Below are positions 18,819 to 28,037 of a stretch of 64,000 bases of DNA, piece by piece (the stretch's first letter is position 1; every line of letters starts with the position of its first letter). A program made the position numbers and the translations under genes. The notes under the pieces were generated by a model, which searched no databases, was not told the origin of the DNA, and saw nothing but the letters and a program-made list of their open reading frames with translations. Origin of the DNA: Rickettsiales bacterium. Its GTDB lineage: Bacteria; Pseudomonadota; Alphaproteobacteria; Rickettsiales; SXRF01. The stretch spans positions 1,178,001 through 1,242,000 of the forward strand of contig JAWKXN010000001.1 of the NCBI GenBank assembly GCA_041396965.1. The letters run 5' to 3'.

Positions 18819-19274
18819 ATGAGCACCAAACTAAAATCAAAAATAATTAACTTTCCAGTACGTGTTTACTATGAGGATACGGACATTGCCGGAATAGTTT
18901 ATTATGCTAATTATCTGAAATTTGCGGAAAGAGCGAGAACAGAGGCTCTACGTATAGCGAATATTAATCAATCAGAATTGCTTGAAAAACATGATACCGG
19001 ATTCGTAGTAAAAAATTGTGTGATTGATTTTATAGCTCCCGCAAGATTTGATGACCTACTTACAGTGGAAACCGAACTTATATCAATGAAAAAAGCCAGC
19101 CTTAAGATGCTGCAAACTATTAAAAAGAAATATAATAATAAATCAGAAAAAGAAGAAATATTAGTCACACTTGAAATAAAGCTTGCGGTTGTCGGAAAAA
19201 ACATGAAAATTACAAAAATTCCAGATTCAATACAAAAAGCAATTCTTGATATTTTTATAACAAAAAATCAATAA
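18819..19274 (+). CDS. ybgC: Tol-Pal system acyl-CoA thioesterase YbgC
   Basis: A 151-residue hot-dog-fold 4-hydroxybenzoyl-CoA-type thioesterase. The active-site region is YYEDTDIAGIVYYANYLKF (residues 17-35), with Asp22 the expected catalytic residue. It is a cytoplasmic enzyme probably acting on acyl-CoA or acyl-ACP in phospholipid metabolism. It is the first gene of the tol-pal run, 14 bp before tolQ. Confidence 0.94.
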   Translation: MSTKLKSKIINFPVRVYYEDTDIAGIVYYANYLKFAERARTEALRIANINQSELLEKHDTGFVVKNCVIDFIAPARFDDLLTVETELISMKKASLKMLQTIKKKYNNKSEKEEILVTLEIKLAVVGKNMKITKIPDSIQKAILDIFITKNQ

Positions 19275-19288
19275 CACAGGAATCGTCC

Positions 19289-20101
19289 ATGCTAGAGATA
19301 TTAAACAACCTAGAAATACTAAACAACCTACATATACCGACAATTTCAGCGGCGCTTGGCACCGATGTTTCCACTGCTGTAGAGGGAGTTGAAAGCACTA
19401 CACTAGCTGGAAGCAGCGCCGGACATAGTTTTTCTATAACTGGGATGTTCATGCAAGCTGATTTAGTAGTAAAAAGCGTTATGATAATGCTACTTCTTGC
19501 CTCATTTTGGTGTTGGGGAATAATATTTGAAAAATATGTTCTATTCAGTGGTCTCAAGACTAAAACTAATCGTTTTGAAAAAGATTTTTGGTCTAGTGAG
19601 GCCTTAGATAAGCTATATGAAAAAATCAAAAAGAAGGCTAATCATCCAACAGCGGTGATATTTGTCGCGGCTATGGAAGAATGGACACGTTCAAAAACTA
19701 AAATAAGCAAACCAGAAAATGGACTAAAAATAGGTATGCGTGAACGTATAGTCCAAATAATGCAAGTAGCACGCAATCGTGAGATAGAACATCTGGAAAA
19801 AGGTCTTGGTTTCCTAGCGACAGTTGGCTCATCCGCTCCTTTTATTGGACTATTTGGGACGGTGTGGGGGATTATGAACAGTTTCCAAGCGATAGCGATT
19901 TCTAAAAACACTTCGCTAGTAGCAGTTGCACCAGGTATCGCCGAAGCGTTACTCGCGACCGCTATTGGGCTATTTACAGCTATCCCAGCGGTTATAGCTT
20001 ATAACAAATTCTCTAACGAGCTTGCTGTATTTTCCAATAAGCTGGAAGATTTCAACACGGAATTTGATACTATCCTGTCAAGGCAATTGGAAGGAAATTA
20101 A
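19289..20101 (+). CDS. tolQ: Tol-Pal system proton channel subunit TolQ
   Basis: A 270-residue MotA/TolQ/ExbB protein with three membrane segments: about 62-80 (SVMIMLLLASFWCWGIIF), about 170-195 (GFLATVGSSAPFIGLFGTVW) and about 212-235 (GIAEALLATAIGLFTAIPAV). It forms the inner-membrane motor with TolR and energises TolA during division. The first 50 residues are longer than usual and contain an ILNNLEILNNL duplication. tolR starts 2 bp after the stop. Confidence 0.95.
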   Translation: MLEILNNLEILNNLHIPTISAALGTDVSTAVEGVESTTLAGSSAGHSFSITGMFMQADLVVKSVMIMLLLASFWCWGIIFEKYVLFSGLKTKTNRFEKDFWSSEALDKLYEKIKKKANHPTAVIFVAAMEEWTRSKTKISKPENGLKIGMRERIVQIMQVARNREIEHLEKGLGFLATVGSSAPFIGLFGTVWGIMNSFQAIAISKNTSLVAVAPGIAEALLATAIGLFTAIPAVIAYNKFSNELAVFSNKLEDFNTEFDTILSRQLEGN

Positions 20102-20103
20102 AC

Positions 20104-20553
20104 ATGGGAAGTAAGATAGGCGGCGGCAACCGTAGAGGAAGAAATAAAGCTGATAGGTTTTCTGAAATTAACATTACGCCTATGGTAGATGTTATGTTGG
20201 TTCTGCTTATTATATTTATGGTAGCCGCTCCAATGATGACCAGTGGCGTAACCGTTGACCTTCCTGAAACCAGCTCTTCCGCCATCAGCGGACAAGATGA
20301 GCCTCTATCAGTATCCATAACCTCTGACGGCAAGATATATATACAAAAAACTCCTGTAGAAGCTGAACAACTTAAAGACAAACTAATGGCCATAACTAAA
20401 GAAAAAAAGGATACCAGAATATTCATAAATGGTGACAAAGGCATTGATTATGGCAAAGTCATGCAAATAGTCAGCGAAATAAACAGCGCTGGGTTTACCA
20501 AAGTAGCGTTAATTACCAACCCATCCGGCACAACAAAATCAGGCAAGAGATAG
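20104..20553 (+). CDS. tolR: Tol-Pal system protein TolR
   Basis: A 149-residue ExbD/TolR protein. One membrane segment (VDVMLVLLIIFMVAAPMM) carries the conserved proton-relay Asp in ITPMVDVMLVLL (about residue 26), followed by a periplasmic domain. It pairs with TolQ in the stator. The start at 20104 lies just after the tolQ stop, with AAGGAAA as ribosome site. Confidence 0.95.
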   Translation: MGSKIGGGNRRGRNKADRFSEINITPMVDVMLVLLIIFMVAAPMMTSGVTVDLPETSSSAISGQDEPLSVSITSDGKIYIQKTPVEAEQLKDKLMAITKEKKDTRIFINGDKGIDYGKVMQIVSEINSAGFTKVALITNPSGTTKSGKR

Positions 20554-20556
20554 AAA

Positions 20557-21453
20557 GTGCATACCGAGCGCAGACAGGGATTATTCTATTCGCTTATTTT
20601 TCATCTGCTGCTAATATTGCTGCTGATATTCGGTCTACCTTCTCTACTAAATAAGGATCTAAGTACGGAGCCAGTTTCCATTACTGTTGAACTGCTACCG
20701 ATAAAAGACATAAGCAACTTAAAATCACTTAGTAAAACCATTAATAAAACCGAAAATAAGGTAAAAAAAGAAATAGAAAAAACCTCTGAAAAAGCTTCTC
20801 CGATAGTAAAAACTGAAAAATCTGAAACTCCAGAACCAAAACCAGAAGTTGAAACTAAAAAAGAACCGGAACCAGAACCAGTAAAGCCAGAACCAAAACC
20901 TGAAAAAAAAGAGACTCCTAAGCCTGAAAAAAAACCGGAGCCAAAGCCTAAACCTAAGCCTAAACCTAAAAAGAAAATTCAGCCTAAGAAAGAAGATGAT
21001 CTTGATTTGGACGCTATCTTAAAATCAGTAAAAGATACCGCAGCCAAGCAAAAAACAGATGAAAAGAAAGTAAAAGAAAGCAACAGAATCACCAACAAAT
21101 CAGTTTCCAGTAACCTTTATGATCCAAGCAAGGATCTATCCATTAGCCAAAAAGATAATATAATGTCACAAATAGCGCCTTGCTGGAATCCACCATCAGG
21201 AGCGAAAGACGCTCATGAACTCATCATAGTTATAGACGCTGAGTTTGATAGCAATGGAAATAATCTACAAGCGACTATCGCTAATGAAAGCAGAGGTCGT
21301 TATAACTCTGACAATTTCTTTAGAGCTGCGGCCGATGCTGCGTTAAGAGCTGTACGCATGTGTGGTCGTCCATTGAAAAATCTACCACCTGAAAAATACG
21401 ATACTTGGAAATTTATGAAATTACGTTTTGATCCAAGAGAGATGCTATTTTAG
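20557..21453 (+). CDS. tolA: Tol-Pal system protein TolA
   Basis: A 298-residue protein starting with GTG 3 bp after tolR. One N-terminal membrane segment (LIFHLLLILLLIFGLPSLL, about 13-31) is followed by a long periplasm-spanning linker (about 55-150) rich in Lys, Glu and Pro with repeated KPEP/KPKP units. A C-terminal TolA/TonB-like domain begins at about 205 (QIAPCWNPPSG) and contains a Cys pair. It transmits TolQR energy to TolB-Pal at the outer membrane. Confidence 0.9.
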   Translation: MHTERRQGLFYSLIFHLLLILLLIFGLPSLLNKDLSTEPVSITVELLPIKDISNLKSLSKTINKTENKVKKEIEKTSEKASPIVKTEKSETPEPKPEVETKKEPEPEPVKPEPKPEKKETPKPEKKPEPKPKPKPKPKKKIQPKKEDDLDLDAILKSVKDTAAKQKTDEKKVKESNRITNKSVSSNLYDPSKDLSISQKDNIMSQIAPCWNPPSGAKDAHELIIVIDAEFDSNGNNLQATIANESRGRYNSDNFFRAAADAALRAVRMCGRPLKNLPPEKYDTWKFMKLRFDPREMLF

Positions 21454-21473
21454 CTTCTTCCAAAATTGAGCTA

Positions 21474-21502
21474 TTGACATGAACGTGTGATTTATGAATA
21501 TT
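21474..21502 (+). promoter_or_regulatory. Putative promoter upstream of tolB
   Basis: TTGACA (21474-21479), 17-bp spacer, AATATT (21497-21502). The -35 is perfect and the -10 matches 4 of 6. It lies in the 87-bp tolA-tolB gap, so tolB and downstream genes may also be transcribed on their own. Confidence 0.4.
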
Positions 21503-21540
21503 TGGGTCGTAATATCAACCCATATTTATAGGATTATTTT

Positions 21541-22869
21541 ATGTGTATGCTAAAAGATCTTTCGTCATACTCTATAGCTATAATTACCACCTTATTTATT
21601 TTTTTATATAGCCATAATTCTTACGCCGTTCTTAAAATTGATATTACTAGAGGCAATGTTCAACCAATGCCTATCGCCCTACCTGATTTAGCGGGAGGAG
21701 CTACTGGAGCAAACATAATGCGTGTGGTCTCAGCCGACTTAGAACGCTCCGGTCTGTTCAGACCCATAGATAAATACTCATTTATTGAAAGAATCACCTC
21801 TCAAACCGTAATTCCAAGATTTTCAGACTGGCGACAAATAAACGCTAATGCTCTTGTCACCGGTACTGCTATTGAAAGCAGTGGAGGCAGGCTAAGAGTT
21901 ACTTTCCGCTTGTGGGATGTATATGCCGGAGAACAAATAGCAGGTAAGGAATATAATACATTTTCTAGTAACTGGCGACGTATCGCCCATATTATGGCTG
22001 ATGAGATATATAAAAGACTAACTGGAGAAAATGGATATTTTGATTCCAGAATCGTTTACGTGGCGGAAAGTGGCAATCCTCTAAAAAGGGTAAAAAGACT
22101 GGCTATAATGGATCAAGATGGTGAAAACCACAAATTCTTAACTGATGGTCGTTTTTTGGTTCTTACCCCTCGCTTCTCACCTAACTCTCAAGAAATTCTC
22201 TACATGTCATACGCTGGCAAACAACCTAGAGTTTACCTACGTGATTTGCAAACTGGTAGAGAGGAATCTCTTGGCAATTTCACTGGTATGTCTTTTGCGC
22301 CAAGATTTTCTCATGATGGGAACTCTATCGTGATGTCTATCGCCAAAAATGGTAGCACCCAAATATATAAGATGGACCTACGAAGCAGAAGAATGAGTAA
22401 GCTTACATATGGTAATACCATTGATACCTCACCTAGCTACTCACCTGATGGCAGAATGATAGTATTTAACTCTGATCGTGGTGGCTCACAGCAAATTTAC
22501 GTTATGAGCGCTGATGGCAGAAGTGTCAAAAGAATAAGTTTTGGTGACGGCAGGTACGGAACTCCCGTATGGTCTCCACGCGGTGACCTTATCGCTTTTA
22601 CCAAAATGGCAAACGGTAAGTTTTATATCGGAGTGATGAGAACCGACGGAAGTGGCGAAAGATTACTTACCGAAAGCTACCTTGACGAAGGTCCAACATG
22701 GTCACCAAACGGCAGGGTAATAATCTTTACCAGACAAACCCCTTCTTCACGCTACAGTGCTGGCAGTAGCAAGCTTTACTCTATTGACATAACCGGAAGA
22801 AATTTACGTGAGGTTATCACACCAATAGGTGCTTCCGATCCGGCATGGTCACCACTGTTGCCATTATAG
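21541..22869 (+). CDS. tolB: Tol-Pal system beta-propeller protein TolB
   Basis: A 442-residue periplasmic protein. An N-terminal hydrophobic signal segment (SIAIITTLFIFLYSHNSYA) ends near residue 29. The N-terminal domain (30-165) binds TolA; a six-bladed propeller follows (about 190-440) with repeated SPDG, SPRG and SPNG turns and FNSDRGG. It docks on Pal. The ATG at 21541 is preceded by TAGGATTATTTT. Confidence 0.96.
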   Translation: MCMLKDLSSYSIAIITTLFIFLYSHNSYAVLKIDITRGNVQPMPIALPDLAGGATGANIMRVVSADLERSGLFRPIDKYSFIERITSQTVIPRFSDWRQINANALVTGTAIESSGGRLRVTFRLWDVYAGEQIAGKEYNTFSSNWRRIAHIMADEIYKRLTGENGYFDSRIVYVAESGNPLKRVKRLAIMDQDGENHKFLTDGRFLVLTPRFSPNSQEILYMSYAGKQPRVYLRDLQTGREESLGNFTGMSFAPRFSHDGNSIVMSIAKNGSTQIYKMDLRSRRMSKLTYGNTIDTSPSYSPDGRMIVFNSDRGGSQQIYVMSADGRSVKRISFGDGRYGTPVWSPRGDLIAFTKMANGKFYIGVMRTDGSGERLLTESYLDEGPTWSPNGRVIIFTRQTPSSRYSAGSSKLYSIDITGRNLREVITPIGASDPAWSPLLPL

Positions 22870-22972
22870 CACATCACCTTATTTAATAGAAAAATAATAT
22901 TATTATAATTGATTTATTGAGAGTTTTGTATGATTGATAGCAACAGAAGATTAAGATAATAATGATCCTGTG

Positions 22973-23000
22973 TTGTTGCCTGTATTGTACCTTGTATAAA
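22973..23000 (+). promoter_or_regulatory. Putative promoter upstream of pal
   Basis: TTGTTG (22973-22978), 16-bp spacer, TATAAA (22995-23000), 37 bp before the pal ATG. The 168-bp tolB-pal gap holds no gene. A separate pal promoter would fit the high abundance of Pal. Confidence 0.4.
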
Positions 23001-23037
23001 TGAAATCTAAAATGAAATATAAAATTGGGAGTTATCT

Positions 23038-23523
23038 ATGAATTTTTTTGTTAAAGCTGTTTTAGCCGTTTTTTCTCTACTATTGGTCGCGGCGTGTGAC
23101 ACTGATCCAAGTGGTTATGGTTCAGCAGATGGTAGTGGTGGTGTTTCAGGAAGTGCTACTCCTGGTAGCCAAAGTGACCTAGAGCAAAATGTTGGGGATC
23201 GTGTATTCTTTAACCTTGATAGTTCGCAACTAACTGAGGAGGCACAAAGCACTCTCGGTCGTCAGGCGGCATGGTTAAAGCAATATCCACACCTAAACCT
23301 TACTATAGAAGGTCATTGTGACGAACGTGGAACTCGTGAATACAACATAGCTCTTGGTGAAAGACGCGCGAATTCCGCGAAGAAATACCTTATGAATCTC
23401 GGAATTTCTTCCAACCGTCTTGCCACTATAAGCTATGGTAAGGAACGTCCTGCTATTATTGGTTCAGATGAATCAGCTTGGAGTCAAAACCGCCGTGCTG
23501 TTTCTGTTGCTACCAATCAATAA
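23038..23523 (+). CDS. pal: Peptidoglycan-associated outer-membrane lipoprotein Pal
   Basis: A 161-residue lipoprotein with lipobox LVAAC (Cys20), a Gly/Ser-rich linker, then an OmpA-like domain (about 55-160). Peptidoglycan contacts are visible in IEGHCDERGTREYN and LGERRANSAK. It anchors the outer membrane to the wall and binds TolB. The base before the ATG is part of GGGAGTTATCT, a good ribosome site. Confidence 0.97.
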   Translation: MNFFVKAVLAVFSLLLVAACDTDPSGYGSADGSGGVSGSATPGSQSDLEQNVGDRVFFNLDSSQLTEEAQSTLGRQAAWLKQYPHLNLTIEGHCDERGTREYNIALGERRANSAKKYLMNLGISSNRLATISYGKERPAIIGSDESAWSQNRRAVSVATNQ

Positions 23524-23544
23524 TTATACGAATAATTAAAAAAC

Positions 23545-23586
23545 CTTTGCCCCGTATCAAAATACTTGTTTTGGTACGGGGCAAAG
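23545..23586. terminator. Long hairpin after pal
   Basis: An 18-bp arm pair with one G-T type mismatch (CTTTGCCCCGTAtCAAAA at 23545-23562 with its complement at 23569-23586) and a 6-base loop, 22 bp after pal. The run of A's sits on the upstream side, so the T-tract is on the minus strand. On the plus strand it may act as an mRNA-stabilising or attenuating structure between pal and cpoB. Confidence 0.65.
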
Positions 23587-23663
23587 TGTATCTATGTACA
23601 TGCAAATTTTCCAAACAAATTATTCCCATAAAAAATTAACTGATTAAACTTAAATATAAAGCC

Positions 23664-24608
23664 ATGAAAAAATATTATTTTGTTTCTTTATTCGCTCTGT
23701 TTCTAATCTCATTAAACGCGAACAAAGCTATGTCACGTGACATGGTAAATAACGTAAATATAGATAGGATACAGAGAATTGAACGTGACGTAATGTTATT
23801 ACAAAGACAGCTTGCCAATGGAAGTAGAAATACCTCATATAACAGCCTTTCTCCCTCAGCGGGAGACGATCCTAAAAGTAATGCTAGTTTTGAGGTAAGG
23901 CTCAGCGGAATAGAGGAGCAATTACGTAAACTACTTGGTAAAATAGAAGAAAATAATTTCCGCATTGAAAAATTAGAAAAGAATTATGAAAAGCTACAAA
24001 AGGATTTAGATTTTCGTTTTAATGAGCTAGGTGGAGCACCGACCACCACGAACCCTAGTCCTTTAACACAAAACAATTCCAGCACCCCATATAGCCAAGA
24101 AACACAGTCTGACTACACACAAAGAAAAACTCCAAACGGAAATATGGGATACACAGACATCAGTGATGACTCAGCGGCAAATAGTCAACGAGAGGAAGAT
24201 GTCGGGTACGTTCAGACTGATTTCTCTACCCCGCGTGAACATTATAATTACGCTTTCCGTTTGCTCAATCAAGCAGAGTACGCAAAATCGGCGGCTGTCT
24301 TTAGAGGTTTTGTAGAAAAATACAAAGATGACTCCTTAATAGGCAACGCCCACTACTGGCTTGGAGAAACTTACTACATACGCCAGGACTATGTAAACGC
24401 CGCCGATAGTTTCCGCAAAGGGTTTGAGGCTTTACCTAATGGTCAAAAAGCTCCTGATAATCTGCTTAAACTAGCTATGAGCCTTAATGCCCTTAACCAC
24501 AATAAAGAATCATGTGTAGTACTCAAGAAGGTAGTTAGTAAATTCAATAAAAAATCTCTAGCGGTATCCCAAAAAGCTAAACAGGAAATTAGAAGAATTG
24601 GCTGTTAA
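23664..24608 (+). CDS. cpoB: Cell division coordinator CpoB (YbgF)
   Basis: A 314-residue periplasmic protein. A signal peptide ends near residue 24 (NANKAMS), a coiled coil covers about 30-118, a Ser/Thr/Asn-rich linker follows, then a TPR region (about 190-312) with YWLGETYYIRQDYVNAADSF. The trimeric family partner TolA and link Tol function to PBP1B during division. It is the last gene of the tol-pal group; tilS overlaps its end by 11 bases. Confidence 0.93.
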   Translation: MKKYYFVSLFALFLISLNANKAMSRDMVNNVNIDRIQRIERDVMLLQRQLANGSRNTSYNSLSPSAGDDPKSNASFEVRLSGIEEQLRKLLGKIEENNFRIEKLEKNYEKLQKDLDFRFNELGGAPTTTNPSPLTQNNSSTPYSQETQSDYTQRKTPNGNMGYTDISDDSAANSQREEDVGYVQTDFSTPREHYNYAFRLLNQAEYAKSAAVFRGFVEKYKDDSLIGNAHYWLGETYYIRQDYVNAADSFRKGFEALPNGQKAPDNLLKLAMSLNALNHNKESCVVLKKVVSKFNKKSLAVSQKAKQEIRRIGC

Positions 24609-26046
24609 TAACACTAAAAATATTTCTAATATCAAAATAGCTAACGACTCAGCTATATTACAAAAAAAATTTGACTCTTTAATGGAGTCTATAGGTTATT
24701 TTGAGGATAATCCCACCATATGCGTCGCCAATTCAGGAGGAGCCGATAGTACAGCGCTCCTATTACTCACAAAAAACTGGACTGACAAAAACAACGGAAA
24801 ATTAGTTTCTCTTACCATAAATCATGGTCTTAGAAAGGAAGCGGAAAAAGAAGCCAAACAAGTTGTTAAATGGTGTGAATACCACAATATTGAAAGCCAT
24901 ATCATTAAATGGCAACATGGCAAAGTCTTATCATCAATCCAAGAACAAGCAAGAAGCGCTCGCTATGAGCTACTAACCAAATGGTGTAAAAATAATAGCA
25001 TATTACATTTACTCACCGCTCATCATAACAACGATCAAATTGAGACTATGATTTTCCGCTTATTACGAAAAAGTGGAATAGAAGGATTAAGCGCGATACC
25101 ATATCAAAGAGTTGAAAATAACGTTAGAATATTGCGCCCATTACTCAGCGTTAAAAAATCAGAATTAATAGATTTTCTAAAAAACAACTCTCAGGAGTGG
25201 ATAGAAGACCCATCAAACCAAGATGATAATTACAGCCGTGTATTAATTAGAAAGTCGCTGAATGATTATAACCAAGTTAATAACAGTGAAGAACATATTA
25301 TCAAATCAGCTAATAACATAATAACATCATTCTCTATTTTTCGTAACATACTGGAAAACAAAGTAGCTAGTTATCTAACTAATATAGTAAAAATTTATCC
25401 TTCCGGATATTCTACTATAACAGTAGAAGATTTTTTAAGATTAGAAAAAAATATCGCCATTAAAATACTAACCGCCATATCTCAAACAGTTAGTGGTTCA
25501 TACTACCCTACCCGTAGTTATAAAATAGAAAATATTTACAGTGAGCTACTAAATGAACTGATAAAAGAAAAAAATAAAGTTAGGAAAAGTCTGTCTGGAT
25601 TAATATTTGAGGTGATAAAAGATGAGATATTTATTTATCGTGAAGTAGAATATATTGAAAAACCCGTTAAAATACCGAATAACACCCTAATATTCTGGGA
25701 TAATCGTTTTCTAATAACGCTTACAGATAGTAATTCATTACACAAAACACCTAAAATTCCTGAGTTAATAATACGTTCTTTATCAAATGATGGGCTTAAA
25801 TATATTGAAAATAATAATAGATATTCACTTAAAAAGACTATACCAGCTAGGATTTTGTGTACGTTTCCATCTATCTGGATAATAAATAAAGAAACATCTC
25901 TTGAAGAACTGGTGGCAACTCCCCATATAGATTATACGAATAGGTCAGATATTATGGCAGAAGTTAATATTAATATACAATTTTATCCTACAAAACCGCT
26001 TGCTGGAAACGGTTTTTTCGTTATGAATAACGACTATATAGTTTAG
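24598..26046 (+). CDS. tilS: tRNA(Ile)-lysidine synthase
   Basis: A 482-residue PP-loop ATPase modifying the wobble C of tRNA-Ile(CAU) to lysidine, an essential step. The ATP-binding motif is NSGGADST (45-52), with LTAHHNNDQIETMIFRLLR and EDPSNQDDNYSR further on. The C-terminal part is divergent. The start is a TTG inside the cpoB end with AGGAAA upstream; no ATG precedes the catalytic domain except Met29, so the exact start is uncertain. It precedes ftsH, as in many bacteria. Confidence 0.92.
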   Translation: MAVNNTKNISNIKIANDSAILQKKFDSLMESIGYFEDNPTICVANSGGADSTALLLLTKNWTDKNNGKLVSLTINHGLRKEAEKEAKQVVKWCEYHNIESHIIKWQHGKVLSSIQEQARSARYELLTKWCKNNSILHLLTAHHNNDQIETMIFRLLRKSGIEGLSAIPYQRVENNVRILRPLLSVKKSELIDFLKNNSQEWIEDPSNQDDNYSRVLIRKSLNDYNQVNNSEEHIIKSANNIITSFSIFRNILENKVASYLTNIVKIYPSGYSTITVEDFLRLEKNIAIKILTAISQTVSGSYYPTRSYKIENIYSELLNELIKEKNKVRKSLSGLIFEVIKDEIFIYREVEYIEKPVKIPNNTLIFWDNRFLITLTDSNSLHKTPKIPELIIRSLSNDGLKYIENNNRYSLKKTIPARILCTFPSIWIINKETSLEELVATPHIDYTNRSDIMAEVNINIQFYPTKPLAGNGFFVMNNDYIV

Positions 26047-26075
26047 TCATTTATAATTTTTGGAGGACATAGCAA

Positions 26076-28028
26076 GTGCCCAATTTTGGCAAGAATATAT
26101 TTATATGGGTAATACTAGGATTATTACTCATAGCCGTCTTTGATGTAGTGCAGAGCAACTCAAGATATGCTGGTTATACTAGAATATCATTTTCTGATTT
26201 CCTCAATAAGGTTGAACAAGGACAAGTATCAAATGTCCGGATCAATGCCAGCGATAAGAAAATATCTGTAGTAACAGGTAATCTTAGTGATGGAACCTCG
26301 TTTTCTACACAATCGCCTGATTATCCAAAACTTATTGATATGTTGCAGGCACAAAACGTGAAAATTGACGTGTCCACTGATGAAGGTAAGGAATCTATCT
26401 GGAGCATATTGCTATCGCTACTACCAATTATATTATTTATCCTGATAGCCGTTTCTTTCATGCGCCAAATGCAGTCTGGCGGTGGTAGAGGCGGCGCGCT
26501 TGGCTTTGGAAAGTCGCGAGCTAAACTTCTTACTGAAAAAACCGAGCGTGTTACTTTTGAGGATGTCGCCGGCATAGAAGAAGCTAAAGACGATTTGCAC
26601 GAAGTTGTAGATTTTCTTAAAGATCCTAATAAATACCGTCGTCTAGGCGCTAAAATTCCAAGAGGATGCTTACTAGTAGGTCCTCCTGGAACAGGTAAGA
26701 CATTATTAGCTAGAGCGATAGCCGGAGAAGCTAAAGTACCATTTTTCACTATATCAGGCTCTGATTTTGTTGAAATGTTCGTAGGTGTTGGCGCAAGCCG
26801 TGTTCGTGATATGTTTGAGCAAGGCAAAAAAAACTCTCCATGTATAATATTTATTGATGAGATAGACGCGGTCGGCAGACATCGTGGCGCTGGATATGGT
26901 GGCGGCAATGATGAGCGTGAGCAAACCCTAAACCAATTGCTGGTTGAAATGGACGGCTTTGACGCTAATGAAAGCGTTATCATAGTGGCAGCCACCAATA
27001 GACCTGACGTTCTTGACCCTGCCCTGCTTCGTCCCGGTCGTTTTGATCGTCAAATAACAGTTCCTAACCCTGATATTGGCGGACGTACAAAAATATTAGA
27101 GGTACATTTACGCAAAGTTCCAAAAGCCCCAGATGTTGACGCTAAAATAATAGCTCGGGGAACTCCGGGATTTTCCGGCGCCGATCTCGCCAATATCGTA
27201 AATGAGGCAGCTCTTCTTGCTGCCAGAACCGGCAAAAAAGTTGTAAGTCAAAAAGACTTAGAGTCCGCTAAAGATAAGGTTATGATGGGCTCTGAACGTA
27301 AATCAATGGTCATGAGTGATGATGAGAAGAAAATGACCGCCTATCACGAAGGTGGGCACGCTCTAGTCTCTTTGCATTTTCCGGCATGTGATCCGATTCA
27401 CAAAGCCACTATAATACCACGTGGTCGTGCTCTTGGTATGGTAATGCAGTTACCAGAGGCCGATAAACTCTCTTACTTACGCGAAAAAATGATCGGAGAT
27501 CTGGCTGTCGCCATGGGCGGTCGGGTAGCTGAGGAGATAATATTTGGTTACGACAAAGTATCAAGCGGTGCGTCCTCAGATATAAAATACGCGACAAGAC
27601 TTGCCAAAGCTATGGTAACTGAGTGGGGAATGAGTGATAAGATAGGTCCTATGTATCATGGTTCTGAACAACAAGAAAACTATCTAGGATATGGCGGCGG
27701 CGGTGCTAGCAATTCATCGCCTAAAATGAAAAATGATATAGATGATGAAATAAAAAAATTCGTGGAAAGCGGCTATAATGACGCTAAAAGGATTATAACT
27801 GAAAATATAGATCATCTGCATAGTATATCAAAAGCCATGCTTGAATATGAAACCCTAACCGGTGACGAAATTAGGGGATTGATAAAAGGCGAGCCGATTA
27901 AAAGGGTTGAGGTTGAAAAGAAAATAATCAGCAAATCCTCTTTACCATCATCCAGAGCGAAAAAGAAAAATAACACTGAACAAGCGGAAAACAAAGAAGC
28001 CGAACAATCCGAACAAGAAGATAGTTAG
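26076..28028 (+). CDS. ftsH: ATP-dependent zinc metalloprotease FtsH
   Basis: A 650-residue inner-membrane protease. Membrane segments lie at about 7-25 and 108-129, Walker A GPPGTGKT at 202-209, Walker B IIFIDEID near 257-264, the second region of homology ATNRPDVLDPALLRPGR, and the zinc site HEGGH at 424-428. A charged KKKNN...EQSEQ tail ends it. The start is GTG with GGAGG upstream. It degrades misassembled membrane proteins and probably LpxC/sigma-32, controlled by HflKC (encoded at 40-42 kb). Confidence 0.98.
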   Translation: MPNFGKNIFIWVILGLLLIAVFDVVQSNSRYAGYTRISFSDFLNKVEQGQVSNVRINASDKKISVVTGNLSDGTSFSTQSPDYPKLIDMLQAQNVKIDVSTDEGKESIWSILLSLLPIILFILIAVSFMRQMQSGGGRGGALGFGKSRAKLLTEKTERVTFEDVAGIEEAKDDLHEVVDFLKDPNKYRRLGAKIPRGCLLVGPPGTGKTLLARAIAGEAKVPFFTISGSDFVEMFVGVGASRVRDMFEQGKKNSPCIIFIDEIDAVGRHRGAGYGGGNDEREQTLNQLLVEMDGFDANESVIIVAATNRPDVLDPALLRPGRFDRQITVPNPDIGGRTKILEVHLRKVPKAPDVDAKIIARGTPGFSGADLANIVNEAALLAARTGKKVVSQKDLESAKDKVMMGSERKSMVMSDDEKKMTAYHEGGHALVSLHFPACDPIHKATIIPRGRALGMVMQLPEADKLSYLREKMIGDLAVAMGGRVAEEIIFGYDKVSSGASSDIKYATRLAKAMVTEWGMSDKIGPMYHGSEQQENYLGYGGGGASNSSPKMKNDIDDEIKKFVESGYNDAKRIITENIDHLHSISKAMLEYETLTGDEIRGLIKGEPIKRVEVEKKIISKSSLPSSRAKKKNNTEQAENKEAEQSEQEDS

Positions 28029-28037
28029 TAGGATAAA

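Noticed and set aside
20821..20990. Short tandem repeats in tolA as a possible CRISPR or satellite
   Set aside because: They are in-frame Lys-Pro-Glu codons of the TolA linker, expected in this family.
26321..26998. 225-codon minus-strand frame opposite ftsH
   Set aside because: Antisense shadow of ftsH with no recognisable domain.
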